NCBI GenBank assembly: GCA_033239525.1
Contig: BSYO01000009.1
Span: 16,203,299-16,267,298, forward strand
Reading direction: 5' to 3'
Length of the DNA: 64,000 nucleotides
Source of the DNA: Nepenthes gracilis
Taxonomy: Eukaryota; Streptophyta; Magnoliopsida; Caryophyllales; Nepenthaceae
The number at the start of each line of letters is the position of its first letter. Position 1 is the stretch's first letter. Made by a program: the position numbers and the translations under genes. The notes under the pieces are model-generated. The model ran no database searches and was not told the DNA's origin. It saw nothing but the letters and a program-made list of their open reading frames with translations. Of the stretch, positions 60,701-64,000 are shown one piece after another.

Positions 60701-61062
60701 GTCTTAATTAGGGAAAGCTAATGTGTTAGATTCTTTGAGTGGAATTTGATTCTTGTCATCTTCATGCTTCTGAGGCCTACTTCTTATGAAACAATGGTAC
60801 TTATGACTGGACAAATTTTTATAAAAGGCAGAAGCTTCCCTAAATTTCTGGCTTTCATTTGGTACCTGTTTTGAATTGAAAAAGTTATTCCTTAAATTAT
60901 TGTGTTTATTGTGCTATGTATTGCCAAGTAAATTCTTATTTCTTCTGATTGATTTACTTAGGTTGCAGCTATTTGTTTAATTTTAAGCAAATCATTGGAA
61001 CAGCATCAAAGATTTCAGAGGGAGGCTGCAGCTGCTGCATTGTCAGAATTCATCCACTATAG
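8073..61062 (+). CDS. SGR6: SHOOT GRAVITROPISM 6-like HEAT-repeat protein, 42 exons, 3' end outside window
   Basis: Forty-two exons join in one open frame of 4256 nt, about 1418 codons, with every junction phase-consistent (exons are listed separately). The protein is a run of helical HEAT-type repeats; typical repeat pieces are [18 protein letters not shown] near residue 25, [17 protein letters not shown] near 237 and [18 protein letters not shown] near 410. I saw no signal peptide or catalytic motif, as expected for a scaffold-like alpha-solenoid. I recognise the sequence from plant SGR6 proteins ([39 protein letters not shown]). In Arabidopsis SGR6 is known for a role in shoot gravitropism and vacuolar membrane dynamics; the same role here is inference. 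The family is about 1700 residues, so about 290 residues are missing beyond the window. The start is the first ATG after a pyrimidine-rich leader and gives the family's N-terminus. Introns make up over 90 percent of the span. No in-frame stop or frameshift was seen, so the gene looks functional. Confidence 0.93.
8203..8293 (+). CDS. SGR6: SGR6-like exon 2
   Basis: Residues 14-44, beginning [15 protein letters not shown] after acceptor ttccag. This is the first HEAT-like helix pair. The donor gtaagt is strong. Confidence 0.93.
8378..8432 (+). CDS. SGR6: SGR6-like exon 3
   Basis: Residues 44-62, [19 protein letters not shown], after acceptor tttgcag. The donor is gtattt. The motif is one of the best family markers. 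Confidence 0.93.
8563..8770 (+). repeat. Degenerate GGT/GGTGAT minisatellite in intron 3
   Basis: About 200 bp made of irregular ggtggt, ggcggt and gatggt units. The strand asymmetry (G-rich on plus) produces a spurious His/Pro-rich frame on the minus strand. Confidence 0.75.
8975..9106 (+). CDS. SGR6: SGR6-like exon 4
   Basis: Residues 63-106, beginning [20 protein letters not shown] and ending TAEMISSK. Acceptor tttcag, donor gttctt, whole codons. Confidence 0.94.
9107..10591 (+). other. Intron 4, no recognisable element
   Basis: A 1.5-kb T-rich intron with only short shadow frames. No transposon similarity was found. Confidence 0.6.
10592..10663 (+). CDS. SGR6: SGR6-like exon 5
   Basis: Residues 107-130, [20 protein letters not shown] then LPDL. 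Acceptor atgtag, donor gtaagt. It is followed by the 5.35-kb intron 5. Confidence 0.94.
11260..12170 (-). pseudogene. hAT-superfamily transposase fragment (BED finger and DUF659), antisense in intron 5
   Basis: Read on the minus strand in order: a BED-type zinc finger ([20 protein letters not shown], about 12060-12130); a middle region with [20 protein letters not shown] and [20 protein letters not shown] (about 11590-11760); and a DUF659 segment [20 protein letters not shown] with VDYSGDIKD (about 11400-11530). This is the normal N-to-C order of plant Ac-like hAT proteins. Stops and frameshifts lie between the blocks, and the C-terminal dimerisation region was not seen, so it is a broken copy. 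Terminal inverted repeats were not identified. Confidence 0.75.
12335..12400. repeat. (AAT)n microsatellite
   Basis: More than 20 uninterrupted aat units next to the hAT remnant, followed by a purine-rich (gaaagaag) stretch to about 12490. Confidence 0.95.
12601..12775. repeat. Diverged short tandem repeat with ccctaggctcttcgatt units
   Basis: Units containing aaccctaggctcttcgatt and aatagaatagag recur about three times with changes. Part of the non-coding end of a transposon is likely. Confidence 0.6.
12935..13110. repeat. Clustered degenerate gtgtccg/cgtgtc motifs
   Basis: At least eight variants of cgtgtccgga, gtgtccaaaa and gtgttgggat lie within 175 bp. Such motif clusters are typical of subterminal regions of cut-and-paste transposons, so this may be the subterminal repeat array of the adjacent hAT element. 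Confidence 0.5.
13250..14930. other. Unassigned repeat-like segment of intron 5
   Basis: The composition is more balanced than flanking intron. On the minus strand, a TATA-like ttataag near 14865 is followed by an agag-rich leader and a CANCGADFF frame at 14112-14351. I could not tie this to a known element; a decayed LTR retrotransposon is possible. Confidence 0.3.
15250..15810. repeat. cgata/tatcg-rich repeat in intron 5
   Basis: The motifs tatcgg, gatatat and ccgatac recur through 15250-15420 and again near 15760-15805. A similar block occurs in intron 12 at 21045-21210, which suggests one dispersed repeat family of unknown type. Confidence 0.5.
16014..16104 (+). CDS. SGR6: SGR6-like exon 6
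   Basis: Residues 131-161, beginning [20 protein letters not shown]. Acceptor atggcag, donor gttaat. The final codon splits after its first base. Confidence 0.93.
16218..16313 (+). CDS. SGR6: SGR6-like exon 7
   Basis: Residues 161-193, [20 protein letters not shown] then [12 protein letters not shown]. The acceptor attgaag has almost no pyrimidine tract. It was chosen over the cag 8 bp downstream because only this one keeps the family residues ALQ and the frame. Confidence 0.88.
16314..17498 (+). other. Intron 7 body, no recognisable element
   Basis: About 1.2 kb of T-rich intron with short shadow frames only. Confidence 0.55.
17499..17520. repeat. (TG)n microsatellite
   Basis: Eleven tg/gt units in intron 7. 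Confidence 0.95.
17677..17755 (+). CDS. SGR6: SGR6-like exon 8
   Basis: Residues 193-219, [20 protein letters not shown] then ALDEDV. The acceptor has a long T-tract; the donor is gtgaga. The ATG codon is split AT/G across intron 8. Confidence 0.93.
17844..17907 (+). CDS. SGR6: SGR6-like exon 9
   Basis: Residues 219-240, [20 protein letters not shown] then K. Acceptor atgcag, donor gtttcg. Intron 8 is 88 bp. Confidence 0.93.
18780..19270. mobile_element. Possible non-autonomous foldback/MITE sequence in intron 9
   Basis: The left part has ttaggtattgtttggcttggc (about 18911) and the right part gctaggtcaaacaagccata (about 19248). These are roughly inverted copies, with further agaagttgggccaaac-type motifs between. 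Boundaries and target duplications are not resolved. Confidence 0.35.
19418..19521 (+). CDS. SGR6: SGR6-like exon 10
   Basis: Residues 241-275, [20 protein letters not shown] onward to VPTILD. Acceptor ttacag, donor gtaaga. It carries a clear HEAT B-helix. Confidence 0.94.
19776..19881 (+). CDS. SGR6: SGR6-like exon 11
   Basis: Residues 275-310, [20 protein letters not shown] then [15 protein letters not shown]. Acceptor gtcag, donor gtaata. Confidence 0.94.
20307..20396 (+). CDS. SGR6: SGR6-like exon 12
   Basis: Residues 311-340, [20 protein letters not shown] then [10 protein letters not shown]. Acceptor tggcag, donor gttttа-type (g-t-t-t-t-a). It is followed by the 4.86-kb intron 12. Confidence 0.93.
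20690..22140 (+). mobile_element. Degenerate LINE reverse transcriptase in intron 12
   Basis: In the sense direction the blocks appear in RT order: [20 protein letters not shown] with [12 protein letters not shown] (20750-20850), then [13 protein letters not shown] (about 20990), then RQ(G/S)-type SPFLF near 21300-21350, [15 protein letters not shown] near 21400-21450, and [16 protein letters not shown] with DHWCGK near 21990-22065. Many stops and frameshifts. It is split by a nested repeat at 21045-21210. Confidence 0.7.
21045..21210. repeat. Nested tatcgg-rich repeat inside the LINE
   Basis: The RT homology breaks just before this AT-rich block and resumes after it. The block has the same tatcgg/gatatat/cgatac vocabulary as 15250-15420, so it probably inserted into the LINE. 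Confidence 0.5.
22525..22625. repeat. Direct repeat (about 33 bp) flanking a short poly(T) insert
   Basis: The sequence ggcatcttggaatgagctgg and its continuation occurs at 22525 and again at 22593. Between the copies lies only ttttggttaaatgtgtctg plus a long T-run. Confidence 0.85.
22640..25080 (+). other. Distal intron 12, no clear element
   Basis: Several short shadow frames only. It has a poly(T) run at 24823-24842 and a short duplication of ccagtcacatggttgcttaa at about 24169 and 24213. No assignable gene. Confidence 0.5.
25254..25331 (+). CDS. SGR6: SGR6-like exon 13
   Basis: Residues 341-366, [20 protein letters not shown] then FVFLLN. Acceptor tggcag, donor gtgagt. The copia element in intron 13 starts about 150 bp downstream. 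Confidence 0.94.
25484..25588 (+). repeat. 5' LTR of the intron 13 copia element (internally deleted)
   Basis: It starts tgttagaatattcg and ends ttcaca directly before the primer-binding site. It is 105 bp versus 169 bp for the 3' LTR. The TA-rich middle part present in the 3' LTR is missing here. Confidence 0.8.
25969..26318. repeat. 177-bp tandem duplication inside the copia element
   Basis: The segment beginning ccatgcattttgcctatgct is repeated with period 177 (25969-26145 and 26146-26318) and few differences. The only length change is a small deletion near the sequence gagcagga. Confidence 0.9.
29415..29583 (+). repeat. 3' LTR of the intron 13 copia element
   Basis: It follows the polypurine tract, starts tgttaaaatatactctta and ends attcaca. 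It contains a (TA)n run at 29505-29520 and a TATA-like region. Confidence 0.8.
29618..29685 (+). CDS. SGR6: SGR6-like exon 14
   Basis: Residues 367-389, [20 protein letters not shown] then LP. The acceptor ttgccag lies only 34 bp after the copia 3' LTR end. The donor is gttact. Confidence 0.94.
29731..29806 (+). repeat. 39-bp tandem duplication of the intron 14 acceptor
   Basis: The segment starting acctcacttgcccttc is repeated with period 39 (copies 29731-29769 and 29770-29806), with one internal mismatch. Each copy ends in the same ttttcaag acceptor, so two equivalent AG sites lie 39 bp apart and in the same phase. Confidence 0.92.
29801..29900 (+). CDS. SGR6: SGR6-like exon 15
   Basis: Residues 389-422, from [20 protein letters not shown] to GVRKALSE. 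The family-consistent acceptor is at 29800. A duplicated copy of the acceptor 39 bp upstream (AG at 29760-29761) would add 13 codons in frame (see findings). Donor gtattt. Confidence 0.9.
29984..30160 (+). CDS. SGR6: SGR6-like exon 16
   Basis: Residues 423-481, beginning [20 protein letters not shown] and ending [10 protein letters not shown]. Acceptor atgcag, donor gtaaaa. Whole codons. Confidence 0.95.
30548..30637 (+). CDS. SGR6: SGR6-like exon 17
   Basis: Residues 482-511, [20 protein letters not shown] then [10 protein letters not shown]. Acceptor tctcag, donor gtatct. Unlike intron 36, intron 17 lacks a U12 branch site. Confidence 0.92.
30818..30883 (+). CDS. SGR6: SGR6-like exon 18
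   Basis: Residues 512-533, [20 protein letters not shown] then AT. Acceptor ctgcag, donor gtatgt. Confidence 0.94.
31221..31319 (+). CDS. SGR6: SGR6-like exon 19
   Basis: Residues 534-566, [20 protein letters not shown] then [13 protein letters not shown]. Acceptor tcttag, donor gtacta. Confidence 0.94.
31410..31484 (+). CDS. SGR6: SGR6-like exon 20
   Basis: Residues 567-591, [20 protein letters not shown] then TQILT. Acceptor aatcag, donor gtgagt. Confidence 0.94.
31485..34002 (+). other. Intron 20, no recognisable element
   Basis: A 2.5-kb intron with short frames on both strands (for example 32352-32585 minus and 33165-33371 plus). I could not assign these to a family. No terminal repeats noticed. 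Confidence 0.5.
34003..34062 (+). CDS. SGR6: SGR6-like exon 21
   Basis: Residues 592-611, [20 protein letters not shown]. Acceptor ttgcag, donor gtataa. The TRIM element lies in the following intron. Confidence 0.94.
34321..34488 (+). repeat. TRIM 5' LTR
   Basis: It starts tggaaaggtcccatttcg and ends acgttaca, two bases before the primer-binding site. Confidence 0.88.
34559..34728 (+). repeat. TRIM 3' LTR
   Basis: It starts tgagaggtctcacatctg and ends acgttaca, next to the target duplication. It differs from the 5' LTR at a moderate number of sites, so the insertion is not recent. Confidence 0.88.
34899..34988 (+). CDS. SGR6: SGR6-like exon 22
   Basis: Residues 612-641, [20 protein letters not shown] then [10 protein letters not shown]. 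Acceptor ctgtag, donor gtaagt. Confidence 0.94.
34989..36339 (+). other. Intron 22, no clear element
   Basis: It contains an A-run at 35301-35318 and, at 35852-35880, ggagcataaggtttgttgttgttgg. That resembles the tail of some plant SINEs, but no tRNA-like head was found upstream. Confidence 0.4.
36340..36461 (+). CDS. SGR6: SGR6-like exon 23
   Basis: Residues 642-682, beginning [20 protein letters not shown] and ending DEHSALLH. Acceptor ctgcag, donor gtgaaa. Confidence 0.94.
36643..36711. repeat. Compound (AC)n-(CT)n-(TA)n microsatellite
   Basis: Three consecutive dinucleotide runs in intron 23: acac to about 36657, ctct at about 36671-36691 and tata at about 36692-36711. Confidence 0.92.
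36763..36892 (+). CDS. SGR6: SGR6-like exon 24
   Basis: Residues 682-725, [20 protein letters not shown] onward to GLAKAMGL. Acceptor ttgcag, donor gtatat. Confidence 0.94.
36997..37076 (+). CDS. SGR6: SGR6-like exon 25
   Basis: Residues 726-752, [20 protein letters not shown] then GQSFFQ. Acceptor ctccag, donor gtgtat. Confidence 0.94.
37446..37486. repeat. (CTT)n and poly(T) run in intron 25
   Basis: Several ctt units run into about 20 T. Simple-sequence expansion. Confidence 0.85.
37567..37702 (+). CDS. SGR6: SGR6-like exon 26
   Basis: Residues 752-797, [20 protein letters not shown] onward to [10 protein letters not shown]. Acceptor ttgcag, donor gtatga. Confidence 0.94.
38395..38476 (+). 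CDS. SGR6: SGR6-like exon 27
   Basis: Residues 798-825, [20 protein letters not shown] then ITAIDLL. Acceptor tttcag, donor gtatgt. Confidence 0.94.
38477..40170 (+). other. Intron 27, no clear element
   Basis: A 1.7-kb intron with a C-rich homopolymer patch near 39449-39467. No gene or transposon was identified. Confidence 0.5.
40171..40316 (+). CDS. SGR6: SGR6-like exon 28
   Basis: Residues 825-873, [20 protein letters not shown] onward to FSLEHLRTQ. Acceptor gtgcag, donor gttatt. Confidence 0.94.
40407..40487 (+). CDS. SGR6: SGR6-like exon 29
   Basis: Residues 874-900, [20 protein letters not shown] then TRNFVMK. Acceptor ctccag, donor gtatta. Confidence 0.94.
40574..40674 (+). CDS. SGR6: SGR6-like exon 30
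   Basis: Residues 901-934, [20 protein letters not shown] then [13 protein letters not shown]. Acceptor ttgcag, donor gtacaa. It is followed by the 7.03-kb intron 30, the largest complete intron here. Confidence 0.94.
40675..42847 (+). other. Proximal intron 30, no recognisable element
   Basis: About 2.2 kb of AT-rich intron between exon 30 and the antisense copia element. Only short shadow frames. Confidence 0.5.
42848..43040 (-). repeat. 3' LTR of the antisense copia element (left end)
   Basis: It shares acttatgaaataa, the TA-rich centre and atatgtcaaaaa with the right-hand LTR, and ggaatattcct plus ttctaacaaatattctaa with the LTRs of the intron 13 element (reverse complement). Confidence 0.75.
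47066..47172 (-). repeat. 5' LTR of the antisense copia element (right end, truncated)
   Basis: It starts tgtagaacttatgaaataaa beside the primer-site complement (ctattctgatacta). Similarity to the left LTR ends around 47172, so the outer part is lost or diverged. Confidence 0.65.
47705..47943 (+). CDS. SGR6: SGR6-like exon 31
   Basis: Residues 934-1014, [20 protein letters not shown] onward to [10 protein letters not shown]. It includes a Cys-rich stretch ([14 protein letters not shown]). Acceptor attag, donor gtaatt. It is the longest exon seen (239 nt). Confidence 0.93.
48022..48131 (+). CDS. SGR6: SGR6-like exon 32
   Basis: Residues 1014-1050, [20 protein letters not shown] then [17 protein letters not shown]. 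Acceptor taccag, donor gtttgt. Confidence 0.93.
48315..48443 (+). CDS. SGR6: SGR6-like exon 33
   Basis: Residues 1051-1093, [20 protein letters not shown] onward to [10 protein letters not shown]. Acceptor aatag, donor gtgagt. Confidence 0.93.
48538..48612 (+). CDS. SGR6: SGR6-like exon 34 (GC donor)
   Basis: Residues 1094-1118, [20 protein letters not shown] then LTRDE. The exon ends GAG|gcaagt, a GC donor with an otherwise perfect U2 donor context. No GT in the vicinity keeps the family junction DE-LVAALHG. Confidence 0.9.
48613..48622 (+). other. GC splice donor of intron 34
   Basis: The exon-intron junction reads GAG|gcaagtag. Apart from the T-to-C change it matches the U2 donor consensus perfectly, as is usual for GC-AG introns. 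Confidence 0.85.
48963..49273. repeat. 158-bp tandem duplication in intron 34
   Basis: The segment beginning ccattgtgtcttgaaca is repeated with period 158 (48963-49120 and 49121-49273), with scattered substitutions. Confidence 0.88.
49380..49810 (+). mobile_element. Degenerate LINE reverse transcriptase, C-terminal part, in intron 34
   Basis: Sense frames give [25 protein letters not shown]-type sequence and [18 protein letters not shown], then [20 protein letters not shown] (about 49750-49800). These are the post-catalytic blocks of plant L1 RT. The decayed element may extend to about 50240 and start before 48900. Confidence 0.6.
50250..51547 (+). other. Distal intron 34, no recognisable element
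   Basis: A 138-codon frame (50266-50682) and an 88-codon frame (51163-51429) are open but show no family I recognise, and they lie inside the intron. Confidence 0.4.
51548..51681 (+). CDS. SGR6: SGR6-like exon 35
   Basis: Residues 1119-1163, [20 protein letters not shown] onward to [10 protein letters not shown]. Acceptor tttcag, donor gttgtt. Confidence 0.94.
51811..51883 (+). CDS. SGR6: SGR6-like exon 36
   Basis: Residues 1163-1187, [20 protein letters not shown] then EILSA. Acceptor ctgcag. The donor gtatcttttt is U12-like. Confidence 0.93.
51884..51990 (+). other. U12-type (minor spliceosome) intron 36, GT-AG
   Basis: The donor gtatcttttt differs from the U12 consensus RTATCCTTTT at one base. 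A perfect branch site tccttaac lies at 51973-51980, ending 10 bp before the acceptor AG. There is no pyrimidine tract before the AG. All three are hallmarks of U12 introns, and the flanking exons join in frame. Confidence 0.85.
51991..52122 (+). CDS. SGR6: SGR6-like exon 37
   Basis: Residues 1188-1231, [20 protein letters not shown] onward to [11 protein letters not shown]. The acceptor caaaaaag has no pyrimidine tract but follows a U12 branch site. Donor gtgagt. Confidence 0.92.
52123..55611 (+). other. Intron 37, mostly unassigned
   Basis: A 3.5-kb intron with a T-run at 52347-52363. A GC-rich purine/pyrimidine-skewed block at 53325-53560 creates low-complexity frames on both strands (Pro/His/Ser-rich on minus, Gly/Trp-rich on plus). 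I see no real gene there. Confidence 0.5.
53325..53560. repeat. GC-rich low-complexity block in intron 37
   Basis: On the plus strand a C-rich half (ccacccaccctcaccc, about 53325-53395) is followed by a G-rich half (gggggaggagagagggag onward, about 53407-53530). The arrangement could fold back on itself in part. Confidence 0.6.
55612..55793 (+). CDS. SGR6: SGR6-like exon 38
   Basis: Residues 1232-1292, [20 protein letters not shown] onward to IFALTAFF. Acceptor ttatag, donor gtctct. Confidence 0.94.
55871..55993 (+). CDS. SGR6: SGR6-like exon 39
   Basis: Residues 1292-1333, [20 protein letters not shown] onward to GSGQSEPL. Acceptor ttgcag, donor gtagtt. Intron 38 is only 77 bp. Confidence 0.94.
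56106..56166 (+). CDS. SGR6: SGR6-like exon 40
   Basis: Residues 1333-1353, [20 protein letters not shown] then K. Acceptor ttgcag, donor gttgaa. Confidence 0.94.
56261..56356 (+). CDS. SGR6: SGR6-like exon 41
   Basis: Residues 1354-1385, [20 protein letters not shown] then [12 protein letters not shown]. Acceptor ttttag, donor gtaaaa. It is followed by the 4.6-kb intron 41. Confidence 0.94.
56940..58200 (+). mobile_element. Degenerate LINE reverse transcriptase and 3' part in intron 41
   Basis: The frames give [11 protein letters not shown] (RT catalytic block FADD with one Asp changed, near 57013-57045), then [12 protein letters not shown] (near 57110-57145), then [11 protein letters not shown] (near 57222-57255). 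At 57995-58140 comes [20 protein letters not shown] onward, the conserved C-terminal LRWFGHV-type block. Stops are frequent, and 57300-57950 appears to be an unrelated insertion. Confidence 0.65.
59183..59240 (+). ncRNA. tRNA-like Pol III cassette 1 (SINE-type head or tRNA remnant)
   Basis: An A-box-like agcacaatgg (59186-59195) is followed 43 bp later, start to start, by a B box ggttcgactct (59228-59238) matching GGTTCRANNCY exactly. A plausible acceptor stem is absent, so it is not a functional tRNA. It lies between related AT-rich sequences (tacacatttatgcat and tacacatatttatgca). Confidence 0.5.
59329..59605 (+). mobile_element. tRNA-like Pol III cassette 2 with GC-rich body, probable SINE
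   Basis: The A box tagcgcagcag (59336-59346) fits TRGYNNANNNG at every fixed position. The B box agttcaattct (59380-59390) lies 44 bp downstream, the spacing found in real tRNAs. A GC-rich body with several CpG (to about 59550) follows, then a short AT tail near 59560-59605. The acceptor stem does not pair, so this is a tRNA-derived element rather than a tRNA gene. Confidence 0.5.
59640..60961 (+). other. Distal intron 41, no recognisable element
   Basis: About 1.3 kb before exon 42. Frames at 59774-60070 and 60156-60440 are open but show no known family. Confidence 0.45.
60962..61062 (+). CDS. SGR6: SGR6-like exon 42 (last exon in window)
   Basis: Residues 1386-1419, [20 protein letters not shown] then [13 protein letters not shown]. 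Acceptor acttag, donor gtatgc. The frame stays open. The next family block (a conserved segment starting SGGF) was not found up to 64000. Confidence 0.93.
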
Positions 61063-61527
61063 GTATGCCTGGAATTACTTATCCATGAAGTTTGCTGCAT
61101 TATACTTTTTATCGGGTTAAGCTACTGATGGTTTTGTATTTTAGCTGTGATAAGTCATGACTAAACTTGCTCAGATTCGACTATATTTCAGATTGAACGC
61201 TGACAGGCTCATTAGTTCTTTGTCCACCCGTTGTTTCCTTAGCAATCATATGATAGATGGATACATTGCAAGAATAAGTCATGGTTATAGGTTGGACTGG
61301 AGTATAATCTTGTATCTCTATGATTTGAGTAGAAAGTTTGCAAGTTGCCTATTGTTTCGTATATCTGACTAGTTTAATGGCTGACATAATTATCCGCTGA
61401 CATAATTATCCTGTTTCATCTAAGCTATGGTTGTCCAAAAGTATAGCATATCTACCTAAGGTGCAGAATGCATTGGGTGGGTGGTATCTTAAAATTCCAG
61501 GTCTTGTAAGATGAGTTTAAGTGATGA

Positions 61528-61582
61528 TCTCTCTCTCTCTCTCTCTCTCTCTATTTATCTATCTATCTATCTATCTATATAG
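61528..61582. repeat. (CT)n-(TATC)n compound microsatellite in intron 42
   Basis: A ct run of about 24 bp, followed by several tatc units and a short tata stretch. Confidence 0.92.
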
Positions 61583-62313
61583 ATATATGTATGTATATGT
61601 ATATACAAAAAGTAGTTTTCCGAATAAAGCTCAGAAGTGTGCTTATAGATGTAGCTCTAAGAAAGCTTTAAGAAATATGCACAAGCAAGCAATTAGTAAG
61701 GGTTTTAGAATGAAAGTTCTTGATGTCTCCTGAATGCTTAATTTTTCAATTATTTGTAAGAGCGAAAAAAGATAAAAACAGAATATCACCACCTAGCCAT
61801 TTAGTTAGTGGAATAGTCATCTGACTCAAATGATTTGAAATTTGGTGGTAGGAAAATGCCACCTTCTTGTGGCTACATAATCAAAGGTATCATCACTGTG
61901 TGCCTGAAGAACTTTTGTGGCATCACATTTGAGAATGTGCTGTGAGCTGTCACATGAAGCCTTCAGAAATGCTTCACTGCTCTGCGGAAAATGTTGCATC
62001 ACATTCCAAAGAATTTGTCAGCACCTTTGGCAATTTTCATCAAATGATCCAGCCCATATGTCTTTATGAATGTGCCATCACATTTTTCCAACCGTTAATG
62101 CACTTAAGTGTGCACGATGTGCATCACATTTGGAGAATGTGCCGATGTTGCTTCACCATTTTACTGGAAAACAAAATTTCAAGTTCTAAAGCTAACTTAA
62201 ATCATTCAAGTGCTTGAAAAACCTTTTGGCAACTTTGCAGTGAAATCAAAAGGCTTTAGTTTCTTAAATGTTTTCTTTATCAGATAAAATATAGGAGATG
62301 TGACCCAAAAATA

Positions 62314-62625
62314 ATTCCTAGCTTGAGACTTGGACCATGGAAGCTCTTAGGTTTCATTAGGGAAGAGAAACACTCATTCAACCTCTCTGAGTTCTGAGCA
62401 TTTAAAGTTTAAACTGATTTTTTATTCTTCATTTCCAAAAATCATTCCTAAGTCCTCCAGCTTGAGACTAGATCCATGGAAGCTCTAAGGTTTCATTGCC
62501 ATGTATCATTAAGCTGATCATTTGGATGGGTACTTTTGCTACAAAACTCCAGGGAAGAGAAACGCTCATTCAACCTCTCTGAGTTCTGAGTGTTTAAAGT
62601 TTAAACTGATCCCTTATTCTTCATT
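62314..62625. repeat. Imperfect duplication in intron 42
   Basis: gcttgagact...ccatggaagctct (62321) recurs at 62460, and gggaagagaaacactcattc (62361) recurs as gggaagagaaacgctcattc at about 62553. The second copy carries about 50 bp of extra sequence in the middle. Confidence 0.8.
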
Positions 62626-62823
62626 TCTTTTCTATTCTATTTATCACATCATTATAGGTCCCTTCTGAACTCATGTAAACATCTTTAGTATCCATAATCT
62701 GAGGCATCAGAAAAGCAGGGAGGAAGATCTAGAAAGACCTGTTTGACCTAATAGAATAGGATTTGATGACCCTTCAATGTTCGAAGTGTGAGTGTGATAT
62801 ATTGTGTATCTCTAATTATGACA

Positions 62824-63003
62824 TGTAATATATTAGGGTATCTCTAGTTGAGGAAATTACAGATTATAACGTAGTTAGGATTAATCAGGGATATATTCAG
62901 GCAGTTATTAAGGATCTCATGATAACATTAGTATTATACATTTTTATATAAAATGAGGGGATCCTCAATGAAATTCATTGAGTTTTCAAAAACCAATTTG
63001 TCA
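62824..63003 (+). repeat. Probable copia-type LTR with adjacent primer-site remnant in intron 42
   Basis: The segment starts tgtaatatattagggtat, contains a TATA-like tttatataaaatgagg and ends ttgtca. It is followed immediately by tggtatacaa, a decayed tRNA-Met primer site. No second LTR was found up to 64000. The start could also be 31 bp earlier, where a similar tgtgatatattg occurs. Confidence 0.45.
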
Positions 63004-64000
63004 TGGTATACAAAACCCTAAATCATATTTCATTACCTCTTGGTCAGTTATCTTATTTTCTGGATAAAGCCAGACAATCTTTTGGTGTTTTCTAGCAGTG
63101 GATGTTCATCATCCATTTTCTGTGCTTTCGTTACCCTTGGTGATCTTAGTGATTGAATCTTGGTGGTCGTGCTGATTTCGTGTTAGTTGGCACCACTCTG
63201 TTCATCATCTCTTTTTGTGCATCATTTCTCTGTTAATCTCTGTCATGGTGATTTCATCTCTTGTGGGCACTGAATTCAAATTCAGGGTTGATTTTTTATT
63301 CACACCACTTGTTTGTTTATTCGAAGACAGGTTGGTGTTGAGAAGAAAGCAACTGTAAGTATTTTGACTTCTCTCAAGGAAACTGTGGATATCATGGCGA
63401 GTCATTAATCTAATTTGACTTATTTAATAATTTCATCAAATAATTCTGATTTTTGGGTACATTTTGCTGTATAAATTTACATTGTCTGGGAATTTCAATC
63501 TTATTTGTTATTGGAAAAGAATTGTGGGGTTTAATAGATGGAAGCAACCCAATTCATACATACCTTATAAAATTAGCCAGATGGAAAGTTGAAGATACTC
63601 AGGTGATAGGCTTGAATTTTATGATCTGTTGATCCTCTTATTGTCCCTTATCTAAGGCCTTATAAGACTGCACAGGCAAGTTAATCTAAAGCCTTATAAG
63701 ATGGCACAAACAATGTGGTAATACTGAAGAAGGATAAAATTTATGGGTAGAATTTTCAGACAGTTTATGCAAAAGTACCACCTCAGTATCTATCCATTGT
63801 TTAGGAAATTCATCACCAAGGTGAGAGAGATGTATTATTGATAAAATTGCGCCCTGAATTTGAAATTACTTGCTCCAATTTGATGAACTGGGATCCATCT
63901 CCATCACTGGATTTATGTTTTGGAGAATTGCTTAGAGAAGAGTAATCTCACACAGGCTACATTCTAGCAAGATACGATGCTATCCAATTGAAATGTTTCT

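Larger units (their letters stand above)
61063..64000 (+). other. Intron 42, open at window end
   Basis: The intron begins with donor gtatgc and no further SGR6 exon was recognised, so its acceptor lies past 64000. Apart from the repeats listed, I see no gene here. Confidence 0.7.

Overview
The window looks like nuclear DNA of a flowering plant. It is AT-rich, has many GT-AG introns with polypyrimidine acceptors, and is littered with typical plant transposons (Ty1/copia, a TRIM, hAT, LINEs). I cannot place the species, nor decide between monocot and eudicot. No prokaryotic-style operon, CRISPR array or rRNA is present.

One protein-coding gene dominates: a plus-strand, intron-rich gene starting with ATG at 8073 and still open at the end of the window. 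I could chain 42 coding exons (8073..61062) in one uninterrupted reading frame. Together they give 4256 nt, or about 1418 codons. The product matches my memory of the plant HEAT-repeat protein SHOOT GRAVITROPISM 6 (SGR6, MROH1-like family). That protein is about 1700 residues, so roughly 290 C-terminal residues should lie beyond base 64000. The last 2.9 kb here is intron 42, still open.

Layout: 1-7900 is AT-rich intergenic DNA with minus-strand LINE remnants. 7900-8072 is the likely promoter and 5' UTR. From 8073 on, clusters of short exons are separated by long introns, and each of the largest introns holds transposon remains. Intron 5 has an antisense hAT transposase. Intron 12 has a LINE with a nested insertion. 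Intron 13 has a sense copia element. Intron 21 has a complete TRIM with a perfect target-site duplication. Intron 30 has an antisense copia element of the same lineage. Intron 34 has a LINE and a local tandem duplication. Intron 41 has a LINE and tRNA-like cassettes. Intron 42 has a copia-type LTR.

The most noteworthy gene-structure signals are a U12-type (minor-spliceosome) intron 36, a 39-bp tandem duplication of the intron 14 acceptor that would add 13 codons in frame, and a GC-AG intron 34. I found no evidence for a previously undescribed multi-gene system; the interest lies in splicing signals and nested mobile elements.
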